Shown here piece after piece: positions 27,793 to 36,735 of a stretch of 64,000 bases of DNA. The stretch lies in NCBI GenBank assembly GCA_041396125.1, contig JAWKZG010000016.1, positions 1 through 64,000 on the forward strand, written 5' to 3'. The position numbers were made by a program, and so were the translations under genes. Source of the stretch: JAWKZG01 sp041396125 (GTDB lineage: Bacteria > Pseudomonadota > Gammaproteobacteria > Competibacterales > Competibacteraceae). Every line of letters starts with the position of its first letter. The stretch's first letter is position 1. The notes beneath the pieces are model-generated. The model did not search any database. It was not told where the DNA came from and worked only from the letters and a program-made list of their open reading frames with translations.

Positions 27793-29019
27793 TTACATCT
27801 GCAGCACCAGACTAGTCGTCGGGGACTGGCCTGGCACTGCATCGGACTGGGCATGACCCGTTTCCAGACACGCAGATTCCGGGGCAATGCAAGGCCGGTT
27901 AGCGATGACAATCCGCAAAGACGACAACGCCATATCGTTACCACTTTCGAGTTTGATCGTGCCAATTTTTTCCAGATTGCTGTTATCATAGACGGCAATA
28001 TCATCCATCGTGCCACCTACGTAGACTTCTTTGCCATCGCCGGAAATATTGACGGTGTATTGTGGTGTGATCCAGATCCGTTCGCTGGAGCAGTTTGCCA
28101 GTTCGCCGCCATATCAATTTTGCTCAGGGTGGTAGACGCCGAACGCCTGTCGCGATTGACCGGATTGACGACCGAAGAAAGATAATGGCGGACGTGTCTT
28201 CAAAATCCATCACCCGGAAATCATCCGACGCTAAATCCAGTGCGAAAATACCGGTTTTATAGGGCGGCCGGATCGTCCGGACTGAGACTGTGCGCACCGC
28301 GTAATAAGGGTTGCTATAAATACCGGTCTGCTCCCACTGCGGCCAGATCCCCAGCACATCGGGCTCGGAGTAATCGGGTCGGGCCCAGCGCCGCAAGCGA
28401 TGCGAGCCAAGCGTCCGGCCGGTCTGCGCGTCGAGGATGGTGACATCCCAGCTGACCGCGTACAGCTTGGAACCATCAGTGCTGGCGGCCAGAATTGCGG
28501 TACGGCGCGGCGCAGGAAAAGTCCGGACAGGTTTGGCGTCCAGGCCGGCGCTGGTGTCATACAGCGATATAAGTGTCTTCGACCTGGTAGCGGTCGGGCA
28601 ACAGGCGCACCGGCAGCTGATACACATACAGCTCTTTGCCGTCCGGGCTGAGGTCCATGGCAAAAGTCGCTTTAATACGCCGTTCCGGGGTGGAGAAATC
28701 AGCCCGGAAAACCTGCTCGCCGGTGCTTCAGATCGATACCGCTCACACTTTCCCAGCGATTGACCAGCGCATAAGCTCGTTTACCGTCCGCTGAATTCAC
28801 CAGCGTCAGCACTCCTGTGCCAGCATCGGGAATGGTATAGGTCCGTTCGACCTGACGTGCTGCCAACACCAGCGCCAGCTGGATCCGGTTTGACGCCGGT
28901 CAGCAGATATTCCTTGGCGCGCTCACTGAAACGGCAGCCAACACAGTCAGAAACAGCACAGACAACGCCCGCAGCGCTGTCATCAGCCAAGGTTTAACAG
29001 GCAGTTCTTTCATCATCAT
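27793..29019 (-). pseudogene. qhpB: Amine dehydrogenase beta subunit QhpB, frameshifted
   Basis: The beta subunit is a seven-bladed propeller in the periplasmic amine dehydrogenase. Start M-M-M-K-E-L near 29019 leads into a signal-like helix (A-L-S-V-L-F-L-T-V-L-A-A-V). Family-typical pieces follow in different frames: E-Y-L-L-T-G-V-K-P-D (28890), R-T-Y-T-I-P-D-A-G-T (28840), D-L-S-P-D-G-K-E-L-Y-V-Y (28640), a blade at 28124-28560, and the last blade D-D-I-A-V-Y-D-N-S-N-L-E-K-I-G (28000). At least two shifts occur in the first 60 codons and several later. No complete protein can be made as sequenced. Confidence 0.75.
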
Positions 29020-29081
29020 GGCTACCTTAAAGTCTATTGCAGAAAAGCCACCCGGCCCGCAGTACCGGCGCTCAGGTATCG

Positions 29082-29410
29082 CTACCGCTGGGAAAATACG
29101 GATTGCAGTTTGCGCCAGTCGCGCTGCGCTGAATCGGCGTCCTGATTCCAGTCCGGATAGGTATTGAGTGTGTCAGCCACCTGGGCTGGCCACCAGCAGG
29201 GATCGGAGCAGCTGTGTCGATACCCGGCTTCCATCGGCTCGACACAAGCCCGCCCACGCTGCTTCTGAAGGATCGACCTCCCAGCCGGGGTCCAGCGGCG
29301 CTGGCGCAGCCGGCAATGGTCTGCATGGTATAGACCTCGTCTAATTGCCCCCCTTCGATGGCTTGATCAAGCAGCTCGGCTTTTTGGTTAAGAGACTGTA
29401 AACGTTTCAT
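29082..29410 (-). pseudogene. qhpC: Amine dehydrogenase gamma subunit QhpC (CTQ precursor), frameshifted
   Basis: QhpC is the small catalytic subunit carrying cysteine tryptophylquinone and Cys-to-Asp/Glu thioether crosslinks. From ATG 29410 a 28-residue leader (M-K-R-L-Q-S-L-N-Q-K-A-E-L-L) leads to M-Q-T-I-A-G-C, placing Cys at mature position 7. The rest is split: D-P-G-W-E-V-D lies one base off, and removing that base restores the Cys7-x8-Glu16 spacing. C-S-D-P-C-W-W-P-A-Q-V-A-D with the quinone Cys/Trp lies in a third frame. R-D-W-R-K-L-Q-S-V-F needs another shift and ends at TAG 29082-29084. The acidic partner of the second bridging Cys is not obvious. The start overlaps qhpD by 23 bases. 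Confidence 0.82.
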
Positions 29411-30842
29411 GACTGGCGCTCCTCGGAGTAATATGCTGCGCGAAAAAGGCCGGATTACGGTCCAGAATGCGGCGATATGCCTGGATACCGAAATCCACCC
29501 AGTCACGCATCAGGTCACAATACTGATAGGTCGGATGCAAGGGGTCGGTGTAATGGGCATAGGATTCGTGATAGCAACCACCCGCGCACAGATTGCGGAT
29601 GCGGCAGGTTTCACAGCCGGTTCCGCTGCGATCAGCGGCGGCTTCCAGAAACGCCCCCAGATTCGGCTTGTCGATGCCGTCATCAACATTGCCATACGTG
29701 GGCAGATCGGAGCCGGTGAAGCGGTGGCATAAATTCAGTTCGCCGTTATTATCCACCGCCAGCAAGCCCACGCCGGCACCGCAAGGCAGGGTTTTACGGT
29801 TGCCCTGATGCAGATCACTGAGCAACTGGTGCAGATTGGAAAAGCCGGTATTGCGGCCTTCCAGCGCCGCCTCCACATAAGTCTGTCCAAGCGTTTTGAG
29901 GTTATCAAAAAACTGCTTCAGTTCCAGCCCTTTAAGATTGAACAAATCCATGCTGTTGGCGGTTACCGGGGCATAACCCACTTCGAAAAAGCCGATCTCA
30001 TCAATCAGATGCTGATGAATTGAAACCACATCGATGTTGCCTGCGGTAATGGTCACCCGTGCCCCGACCGGCCGGGCATTATAGCGTTCCAGCAGCATGC
30101 GGGTCTTGCGCGAAACCAGATCATAGGTGCCTTTACCGCCGACCGTAAGCCGATGGCGATCATGCATGGCGCGCGGCCCGTCAATACTGACCGAAATACC
30201 GAAACGGTGGGCATTGAGGTAATCGACATTGTCTTCGGTCAGCAACGTGGCATTGGTGGTCAGGGAAAAATCGGCGCTCTTGCCAAGTACAGCGCAGCGC
30301 TGTTCGGCGTAGTCCACCACCTGTTTGATCAGGGGCAGATTGGTCAGCGGTTCGCCGCCGAAAAAGACAATATTGATACGCTCCCGCGCGGCCCCCTCAC
30401 GCAGCAGCAGATCAACGCTTTTCCGGGCTGTCTCAAAATCCATTTTTGCGCCCTGCGCCGGCGTGGTCAGATCTTCCTTGTAGCAGTAGGTGCAGCCCAG
30501 ATTACAGCCGGTATTCACATTCAGCACGATTGTGCTGAGCGGGTAATCCTTGATTTTGGGCGGCACCGGATTAATAGGGCCTTTGGCATCGGGGCCGACA
30601 ATCCGCAGATCGATCAGATCCTGTACCGCATCCACCACGGCAGCCGGGGTATAACGACCCTCGAAACGCTCGCGGATATCGTGTTCGCCCAGTTCACCGC
30701 GTTCCTGAAACAGATCAAACACCGCCGCACCGACCTCGTCCAGATCAAACAGGCCGGTGGTCGGGATATGAAACAGAACACGGCGCTCCCCCACCTGCAC
30801 GGTATGCGCGTTATGCGGTATGAAGCGTAAAGTATTCATCAT
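29388..30842 (-). CDS. qhpD: Radical SAM/SPASM maturase QhpD of quinohemoprotein amine dehydrogenase
   Basis: In characterised systems this cytoplasmic enzyme forms the intrapeptidyl Cys-to-Asp/Glu thioether bonds in QhpC using S-adenosylmethionine and [4Fe-4S] clusters. The 484-residue frame is intact. The radical SAM motif C-N-L-G-C-T-Y-C-Y is near residue 114. The N-terminal ~100 residues form a leader-binding domain. The C-terminal SPASM region has C-E-T-C-R-I-R-N-L-C-A-G-G-C-Y and a later C-D-L-M-R-D-W. The start is ATG 30842 or 30839. It lies downstream of qhpA and overlaps qhpC. It is intact while its substrate gene is not, which is odd. Confidence 0.88.
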   Translation of the reverse strand: MMNTLRFIPHNAHTVQVGERRVLFHIPTTGLFDLDEVGAAVFDLFQERGELGEHDIRERFEGRYTPAAVVDAVQDLIDLRIVGPDAKGPINPVPPKIKDYPLSTIVLNVNTGCNLGCTYCYKEDLTTPAQGAKMDFETARKSVDLLLREGAARERINIVFFGGEPLTNLPLIKQVVDYAEQRCAVLGKSADFSLTTNATLLTEDNVDYLNAHRFGISVSIDGPRAMHDRHRLTVGGKGTYDLVSRKTRMLLERYNARPVGARVTITAGNIDVVSIHQHLIDEIGFFEVGYAPVTANSMDLFNLKGLELKQFFDNLKTLGQTYVEAALEGRNTGFSNLHQLLSDLHQGNRKTLPCGAGVGLLAVDNNGELNLCHRFTGSDLPTYGNVDDGIDKPNLGAFLEAAADRSGTGCETCRIRNLCAGGCYHESYAHYTDPLHPTYQYCDLMRDWVDFGIQAYRRILDRNPAFFAQHITPRSASHETFTVS

Positions 30843-30917
30843 TAGCTTTGGCTCTGGGGTTCTTGTGGCCCTGGGATGATCCGTCTCTTGACCCTGCTAA
30901 CCCCGTTGCAGCAGGGT

Positions 30918-32510
30918 TTAGCGGATAGGCGGATCGTTCCAGCGCTGCACCGTCACCACCAGGCGTGCGCTGCCACTGACAGCCTCGTCACCGGTGCCGA
31001 TCGTGGCGTTAATGGACAACTCACCAGCGTTATTAGTCTGATAACGACGGGCCGGATTTGGTCCGGCACTGGCGGGTTGGAACAAACCGGTGGCGGAAAG
31101 CTGACCGGCGTACTTCGCATCCTGCATCGCAGCCGCTGTCTCATTGGCATTATCCACCGACCAGCTGGCCGGCATAGAACCAATGCGTATATCGTCGTCA
31201 GTGCCGGCCAGATCATCCGGGCCGTTCATGTAGGCTACCGCATCAAATTGCGCCGGCACCGGTGCCACCGGACCTTCTGCGTTGCCAACACGGGCGATGG
31301 CGTAATCGGGTTCTACCCGGACGGCATCGATCTGATCATAAACAGTTAACAAACCGTCGCCCTGAGCATCACCCAGCTGTACCGTGCGCGTCCCCGCTGC
31401 GGCAGTAGCTGCAGCGCTGGCCCGGATAGCAACCGCAGCAGCGCCCTGGTGCAGAATCTGCTCAACGCTGACCCCCTCGCCTAAATTGATGTCACCTTGC
31501 GCCAGGTTGATGCCATGGATCAGCAGATTGGCTGTTTCGCCCGCTTTGATATAGGGCGGTTCCACACTCAGGATCACCGGCGCATCGCCCATGCGTACCA
31601 GTCGAACCGTAGAACCCAGTGCGTCGTTATCGTTCAGAAACCAGCGTCCGCTCAGGCTTTGTCCATCTTCCGACAGGGCCAATACCTGCAGCACGGATTC
31701 ACCACCTTGCTGGACTCGCGCACGCCATTCATAACCGGTGTAGACAATGCCATCACCCTGCCCAGTGACAGACTGGCCGTCGGCATAGCTCAGGTTCAGT
31801 TCGATCTGGTAACTGTCCTCACCGCTGGAGGTAATAGCGGCAGAACCGGTGTAACGGCCCCGGCCAGGTTGCTCGCCGACAATGCGCCAGGCCCCGGCAG
31901 GGCTGGGTTTGTCAGCAGCCTGCCAGTCATTCCAGCTGGGGGTATTAAAGGGGTACAACCGGGCCAGTTTGCCGGGGACTTCGTTGCTGGCCAGATCCCA
32001 CCAGTTGCGATCCCGGCCCAGCGCCTGATATTCGATAGTGGGAAATTGGCCGACATGAAAATGCGAGTGTTTCAACCATTCGCCGCGATCCCGCCGCTGC
32101 AGGGCGAAACGGGCGTAAGAGTGACAGCGGGCGCACATCACGGCCAAATCGTCGTCCGGCGGCGTTTCCACCCAGTTTGGCTGACGTTCCAGAATATAGC
32201 GCCAGGGGGCCGTTTCGGCGGGTGCCAGACCGAGCTGGTCGGACAGATATTTAACCAGCGTCTGGCGTTCATCAGACGCCAGTTGCACACCATGCAACAG
32301 CATCATGCGAACGATAGTCATATCCCAGCCTTCCGGCGTTTTACGAATTTCGCTGACCCGGCTTAAGCCGCCGTCTGGCAAGGGCTGGTGGCATGAGGCA
32401 CAACGCTCGTTCAGTAAAGTCTCGGCGTCCGCGGCGTGGGCCCCGGTGGCACTTAATAAAGTCGCCAGAATCAAAATAGCGCTCGCTGCGCTAGGAAAGA
32501 CTCGATTCAT
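30918..32510 (-). CDS. qhpA: Quinohemoprotein amine dehydrogenase alpha subunit (diheme)
   Basis: Periplasmic ~60-kDa subunit passing electrons from the quinone cofactor of the gamma subunit through two c-type hemes during oxidation of primary amines. ATG 32510 follows GAGGGGAGAG. The signal peptide ends G-A-H-A-A-D. Heme motifs C-A-S-C-H (near residue 37) and C-A-R-C-H (near 130) are both present, followed by beta-rich domains as in the family (530 residues, full length). The frame has no break. It is first in the qhpADCBFE order known from Paracoccus and Pseudomonas. No qhpG-type flavin monooxygenase or AraC regulator is adjacent. Confidence 0.88.
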   Translation of the reverse strand: MNRVFPSAASAILILATLLSATGAHAADAETLLNERCASCHQPLPDGGLSRVSEIRKTPEGWDMTIVRMMLLHGVQLASDERQTLVKYLSDQLGLAPAETAPWRYILERQPNWVETPPDDDLAVMCARCHSYARFALQRRDRGEWLKHSHFHVGQFPTIEYQALGRDRNWWDLASNEVPGKLARLYPFNTPSWNDWQAADKPSPAGAWRIVGEQPGRGRYTGSAAITSSGEDSYQIELNLSYADGQSVTGQGDGIVYTGYEWRARVQQGGESVLQVLALSEDGQSLSGRWFLNDNDALGSTVRLVRMGDAPVILSVEPPYIKAGETANLLIHGINLAQGDINLGEGVSVEQILHQGAAAVAIRASAAATAAAGTRTVQLGDAQGDGLLTVYDQIDAVRVEPDYAIARVGNAEGPVAPVPAQFDAVAYMNGPDDLAGTDDDIRIGSMPASWSVDNANETAAAMQDAKYAGQLSATGLFQPASAGPNPARRYQTNNAGELSINATIGTGDEAVSGSARLVVTVQRWNDPPIR

Positions 32511-32813
32511 ATCTCTCCCCTCGGGAAAATGATAATGATTGCAATATTTCCGACTCTTACAGCCCAGTCATTACAAGGTTGTCAATCCGTCTTATTATTT
32601 TTGATCCAGCACCGATAGCTTGTCCGCAAACCTTGCGCGCCGTGTAAAACGCGACTATTAATTAATCCGGTAATTAATCTGGGCGTTCCGAATAATTAAA
32701 ATGATTTAACCAAACCCTCCGCCTCGAACCGTTATTATTTGTGTAGCGTGCCGAAAAATCTGCCCTGAAACAAGTATAGCGTAACCCGATTGCAGCTGCT
32801 GTGATTCGAATTT
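32511..32813. promoter_or_regulatory. Divergent control region between qhpA and mtgA
   Basis: About 300 gene-free bases. Positions 32531-32549 read GATAATGATTGCAATATT-like and match roughly two thirds of the Fur-box consensus, 20-40 bases upstream of the qhpA start. A perfect inverted repeat with 8-bp arms ATTAATTA / TAATTAAT and a 6-base spacer lies at 32657-32678. Either could be an operator; the hexamers of the two promoters are not clear. Confidence 0.4.
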
Positions 32814-33545
32814 GTGACTAAACATCGTCGTTCCAAACGCGTCCACCGGCGTTGGTGGCTGTATGGCTTAACGCGGCTGTTGCTGGTACTGCTGGTGCTA
32901 TCGATCGGCCTGGTTCTGCCGTTTGCCTGGCTGCCGCCCCCCACATCCAGCACCATGCTGCAAACCTATTTTGCCCGGCGCGCTTATGCCCCGGAGGCTA
33001 CCGGGCCCGCTTATGCGTATCAGTGGACATCGTATGCCGACATGAGTGCGCACCTGCCGCTGGCAATAATCGCCGCCGAAGATCAGCGTTTTCCGGCCCA
33101 TTACGGTTTTGATCTGACCGAAATCCAGCGCGCCCTGCGGGATCATTTTCAGGGCAAGAATCTGCGCGGTGCCAGCACGATTACCCAGCAGGTCGCCAAG
33201 AATCTTTATCTGTGGTCGGATCGCAGCCTGTTGCGTAAAGGTCTGGAAGCCTGGTTTACAATATTGCTTGAATCATTATGGTCCAAGCGTCGGATACTGG
33301 AAGTTTATTTGAATATCGCCCAATTCGGCGTGGGTATTTTCGGCGTCGGTGCGGCCAGTCAGCATTATTTCGGCAAGCCGCCTACGGCCGTGACAGCAGA
33401 AGAAGCCGCGCTTCTGGCAGCGGTTTTGCCCGGCCCGGCGATTTATCGGGTCGACCGGCCGTCACAGTATGTTCGCCAACGCCAGAAATGGATTTTACAA
33501 CACATGCGCCAACTCGGCGGTGTCCGTTATCTCGATAAGTTATAG
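32814..33545 (+). CDS. mtgA: Monofunctional peptidoglycan transglycosylase
   Basis: Inner-membrane-anchored GT51 enzyme that polymerises lipid II into glycan strands. The 243 residues have a basic N-terminus, one membrane helix (~19-42) and a periplasmic domain. Catalytic and family motifs: A-A-E-D-Q-R-F (catalytic Glu), G-A-S-T-I-T-Q-Q-V-A-K-N-L-Y and K-R-R-I-L-E-V-Y-L-N. No transpeptidase domain follows, which separates it from class A PBPs. GTG 32814 is the start. dsbB follows after 15 bases and may be cotranscribed. Confidence 0.92.
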   Translation: MTKHRRSKRVHRRWWLYGLTRLLLVLLVLSIGLVLPFAWLPPPTSSTMLQTYFARRAYAPEATGPAYAYQWTSYADMSAHLPLAIIAAEDQRFPAHYGFDLTEIQRALRDHFQGKNLRGASTITQQVAKNLYLWSDRSLLRKGLEAWFTILLESLWSKRRILEVYLNIAQFGVGIFGVGAASQHYFGKPPTAVTAEEAALLAAVLPGPAIYRVDRPSQYVRQRQKWILQHMRQLGGVRYLDKL

Positions 33546-33560
33546 GAGCAACACTTACTC

Positions 33561-34073
33561 ATGCCTACTCACGTTATTGCGGCTTTCCCGTCTCGCCGCC
33601 TCATCAATTTTCTGGGCTTTCTGATCTGCGCCGGACTGTTGGGATACGGCTATTTTCTGCAATATTATCAAGGACTGGAACCTTGCCCGCTGTGTATTTT
33701 TCAGCGTCTTGTGTTTGTCGCACTGGGCATCGTGTTTTTAGTCGCTGCTGTGCACAACCCCCGCGCCTGGGGAGCCCGCCTGTACGCCTTGTTACTGTTG
33801 CTGACCGGTGCTGTCGGCGCAGCTCTGGCAGGGCGTCAGGTCTGGCTGCAAAGTCTGCCGCCGGATCAGGTGCCGGAATGCGGGCCGGGTCTGAACTATA
33901 TGCTGGACGTGTTTCCACTGTCGGAGGTGATCGAGACTGTATTGCGTGGTTCCGGCGATTGCGCCGAAGTCGACTGGACTTTTCTGGGTCTCAGCATTGC
34001 GGGCTGGACGCTGATTTTATTTGTAGCGTTGGGCGTGATCGGTTTTGTCAGAAATATGATGCTCGCCAAATAA
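33561..34073 (+). CDS. dsbB: Disulfide bond formation protein B
   Basis: Inner-membrane quinone reductase that reoxidises DsbA. The 170 residues have four membrane helices. The first catalytic pair is C42-P-L-C45 (E-P-C-P-L-C-I-F-Q-R); the second is the Cys in P-E-C-G-P-G and the Cys in G-S-G-D-C-A-E, with the conserved L-x-x-V-F-P-L-S-E-V segment between them. GGAGCAA precedes ATG 33561. It could support the disulfide or thioether-rich periplasmic proteins here, though that link is only positional. Confidence 0.93.
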   Translation: MPTHVIAAFPSRRLINFLGFLICAGLLGYGYFLQYYQGLEPCPLCIFQRLVFVALGIVFLVAAVHNPRAWGARLYALLLLLTGAVGAALAGRQVWLQSLPPDQVPECGPGLNYMLDVFPLSEVIETVLRGSGDCAEVDWTFLGLSIAGWTLILFVALGVIGFVRNMMLAK

Positions 34074-34210
34074 CGCCGGCATGCTTGACACCACCCCAAC
34101 TCAGATAACACGTATAAATCACGTGTGCAAAGATATGCAAAAGCGTCAGCATTGCTGGCATTCGTGATCTATGATTACAAGCTAATAAGAATCACTTCTG
34201 GTCTAACAAC

Positions 34211-35743
34211 GTGCTGCAAGAACCTACACTTTTCGAACTAAGGACCCAGCTGCAGCAAGGTGCACTAAGCAGCCGCAGCCTGACAGAGTATTATCTGGAA
34301 CGGATTGATGCCCTGAACCGGCAGGGCCCCGAGCTCAATGCTGTGGTCGAGGTCAATCCGGATATCTTCCTGCAGATCGACCAGCTAGAACAGCAACAGC
34401 GCAGCGGTGCCCCCCCCGGCCCGCTCAGCGGTCTGCCAATTCTGCTCAAGGATAATATCGATACCGGCGACCGCATGGCCACCACAGCCGGTTCACTGGC
34501 GCTGTTGGAACACCACGCCAAGGCAGATGCCTTTATTGTGCAGCGCCTGCGCCAGGCTGGAGCGCTGATTCTGGGCAAAACCAATCTCAGCGAATGGGCA
34601 AATTTTCGCTCTATCCAGCCGACCAGCGCCTGGAGCAGTCGCGCCGGTCAGACCCGCAACCCGTATGTGCTGGATCGCACCCCCTGGGGTTCCAGCGCCG
34701 GTTCTGCAGTGGCTGTCGCCGCTAATCTGTGCGCGGCCGCCATCGGCACCGAAACCGATGGTTCGATTGTCTATCCGGCCGCTATGAATTCACTGGTTGG
34801 CCTCAAGCCAACGGTTGGTCTGTGCAGCCGCAGCGGCATTATCCCGCTCAGCCACAGCCAGGATACACCGGGACCACTCACCCGTTCGGTCAGCGATGCA
34901 GCGCTGTTGCTGAATGTACTGGCCGGTGCCGATCCGGCTGACCCTGCCTGCAGTACGGGTGCCACAGCAGGTTGTGATTACACGCGCGATTACACCGCAG
35001 CGCTGGATCGCGACGGCCTGCGCGGTGCCCGACTGGGCGTCACCCGGCAATTATTCCCGCTCTGCGAAACCATCACCCGTCTGTTCGAGCAGGCACTGGA
35101 TATCCTGCAGGACGCCGGTGCCAGTTTGATTGAACTGGATGATTTGCCTGATATGTCTAGTTTGCGGGCTGCTGAACTGACAGTGATGACCTACGAATTT
35201 AAAGCCGGCCTGAATACTTATCTGGCCGAGCTGGAACCGCATTGTCCAGTGCATTCGCTGGAGGAGCTGATCGCGTTTAATGAATCCCATCACGGTCAGG
35301 TCATGCCCTGGTTCGGCCAGGAGCGCTTGCAGCAGGCGGCAGCCAAAGACGATCTGACGACACCGGCCTATCAACAAGCGCGGCAAGTCTGTCAGCAGTT
35401 AAGCCGCGCGCAGGGTATCGACCGGCTTCTCAAAACCCACCACCTGGATGCCATCATCAGCCCGACCGCCTGTCTGCCCTGGACGATTGATCCGCTTTAC
35501 GGTGACCTGGCGAGCGGTGGCTGCGCAACGCTGGCTGCGGCAGCGGGTTATCCGCATATCACGGTACCGGCCGGATTTGCCTACGGTCTGCCCGCCGGTT
35601 TGTCATTTTTCAGCACGGCCTGGCAGGAAGCAACTCTGATCCGGCTTGCCTATGCCTTCGAGCAACACAGCCGGGTCCGGCAAGCACCGACGTTCCTGCC
35701 CACCCTGTCGCTGGGAACCCGCTCCGAAGGCTTTGCCTATTAG
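34211..35743 (+). CDS. Amidase signature family enzyme
   Basis: A 510-residue hydrolase of the amidase signature family, probably cytoplasmic as no signal peptide is seen. The Ser-cisSer-Lys triad is readable: Lys80 in L-L-K-D-N-I-D, Ser161 in W-G-S-S-A-G-S and Ser185 in E-T-D-G-S-I-V-Y-P-A. Start is GTG 34211. It is not GatA, because no gatC/gatB neighbours exist and the C-terminal half is not of that type; the substrate amide is unknown. It stands alone on the plus strand and is convergent with the hpr/sga operon. Confidence 0.87.
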   Translation: MLQEPTLFELRTQLQQGALSSRSLTEYYLERIDALNRQGPELNAVVEVNPDIFLQIDQLEQQQRSGAPPGPLSGLPILLKDNIDTGDRMATTAGSLALLEHHAKADAFIVQRLRQAGALILGKTNLSEWANFRSIQPTSAWSSRAGQTRNPYVLDRTPWGSSAGSAVAVAANLCAAAIGTETDGSIVYPAAMNSLVGLKPTVGLCSRSGIIPLSHSQDTPGPLTRSVSDAALLLNVLAGADPADPACSTGATAGCDYTRDYTAALDRDGLRGARLGVTRQLFPLCETITRLFEQALDILQDAGASLIELDDLPDMSSLRAAELTVMTYEFKAGLNTYLAELEPHCPVHSLEELIAFNESHHGQVMPWFGQERLQQAAAKDDLTTPAYQQARQVCQQLSRAQGIDRLLKTHHLDAIISPTACLPWTIDPLYGDLASGGCATLAAAAGYPHITVPAGFAYGLPAGLSFFSTAWQEATLIRLAYAFEQHSRVRQAPTFLPTLSLGTRSEGFAY

Positions 35744-35759
35744 TGTCTGGTCATAGCGG

Positions 35760-36731
35760 TCAAACCACCCGATCCGGCGGTGTCTCGCCGCGGAAGTAGG
35801 CCAGGGCATTATCAATCACCCGCATGCCCATGGCGACACGGGTTTCCTGTGTGGCGCTACCGAGATGGGGCAGCAACACCGCATTGTCCAGCCGACTCAG
35901 CGCCGCGGGAACGTCCGGTTCGTGTTCGAACACGTCCAGACCCGCACCGGCGATACGCCGGTTTTGCAAGGCCTCGATCAGCGCGGACTCATCGACAATA
36001 TCGCCACGGGCGGTATTGATCAGATAAGCACCGGGTTTCATCAGCGCGAAACGTTCAGCGTTCATCAGATGGTGGGTCTGCGGGGTTGCAGGGCAGTGTA
36101 ACGACACGAAATCGGCATGCTGCAATACCGCTTCGACGCTATCCAGTTGCTGTGCGTTAACGCTCGCGAGCAGCTCCGCCGGCAAGGGCATAGCGTCATA
36201 ACAGACGATCTGCATGCCGAAACCATGATGTGCCCGCCGCGCCATCGCCTGGCCGATCCGACCCATGCCGATGATGCCCAATACCTTGCCAGTCACTTTC
36301 GTGCCCTGTAAATGGGTCGGACGCCAGCCGCTCCAACCGCCCTGGCGCAACTCGCGCTCGCCCTCACCAATCCGGCGCGCCACGCCGAGCAGCAAGGCCA
36401 TAGCCAGATCGGCGGTACAGTCGGTTAGCACCTCCGGCGTATTGGTTACCACCAGTCCGTGCAGGCGGGCAGCTTCGGTGTCAATATTATTGAAACCAAC
36501 ACCGTAATTACCCAGCAGCTTCACCCGTCGTTCCGGCGTTGCCAGAATGTCCGCCGTCAGCTTATCAGTGACTGTGCAAAACAGGGCGTCCGCTGTGCGC
36601 AGCGCATCCTGATACCGGGTCAGGCTGAACGGCGTGTCGGCTGTATTGAGTACCGCATCGAATTCCTGCTGCAGGCGCGTTTCGCAGGCCTTGGGCCAGC
36701 GTCGCGTCACAATAACTTTGGGTTTAGCCAT
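35760..36731 (-). CDS. D-2-hydroxyacid dehydrogenase (hydroxypyruvate/glyoxylate reductase type)
   Basis: NAD(P)H-dependent reductase, 323 residues. It has the Rossmann motif G-I-I-G-M-G-R-I-G-Q, catalytic Arg in N-T-A-R-G-D-I-V-D, Glu in E-H-E-P and His in L-L-P-H-L-G-S-A-T. Its gene begins 4 bases after the serine-glyoxylate aminotransferase stop. Together they convert serine plus glyoxylate to hydroxypyruvate and then D-glycerate, as in the serine cycle or glycolate/glycine assimilation. Glyoxylate reductase activity is equally possible. The frame is intact. Confidence 0.88.
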   Translation of the reverse strand: MAKPKVIVTRRWPKACETRLQQEFDAVLNTADTPFSLTRYQDALRTADALFCTVTDKLTADILATPERRVKLLGNYGVGFNNIDTEAARLHGLVVTNTPEVLTDCTADLAMALLLGVARRIGEGERELRQGGWSGWRPTHLQGTKVTGKVLGIIGMGRIGQAMARRAHHGFGMQIVCYDAMPLPAELLASVNAQQLDSVEAVLQHADFVSLHCPATPQTHHLMNAERFALMKPGAYLINTARGDIVDESALIEALQNRRIAGAGLDVFEHEPDVPAALSRLDNAVLLPHLGSATQETRVAMGMRVIDNALAYFRGETPPDRVV

Positions 36732-36735
36732 GATC

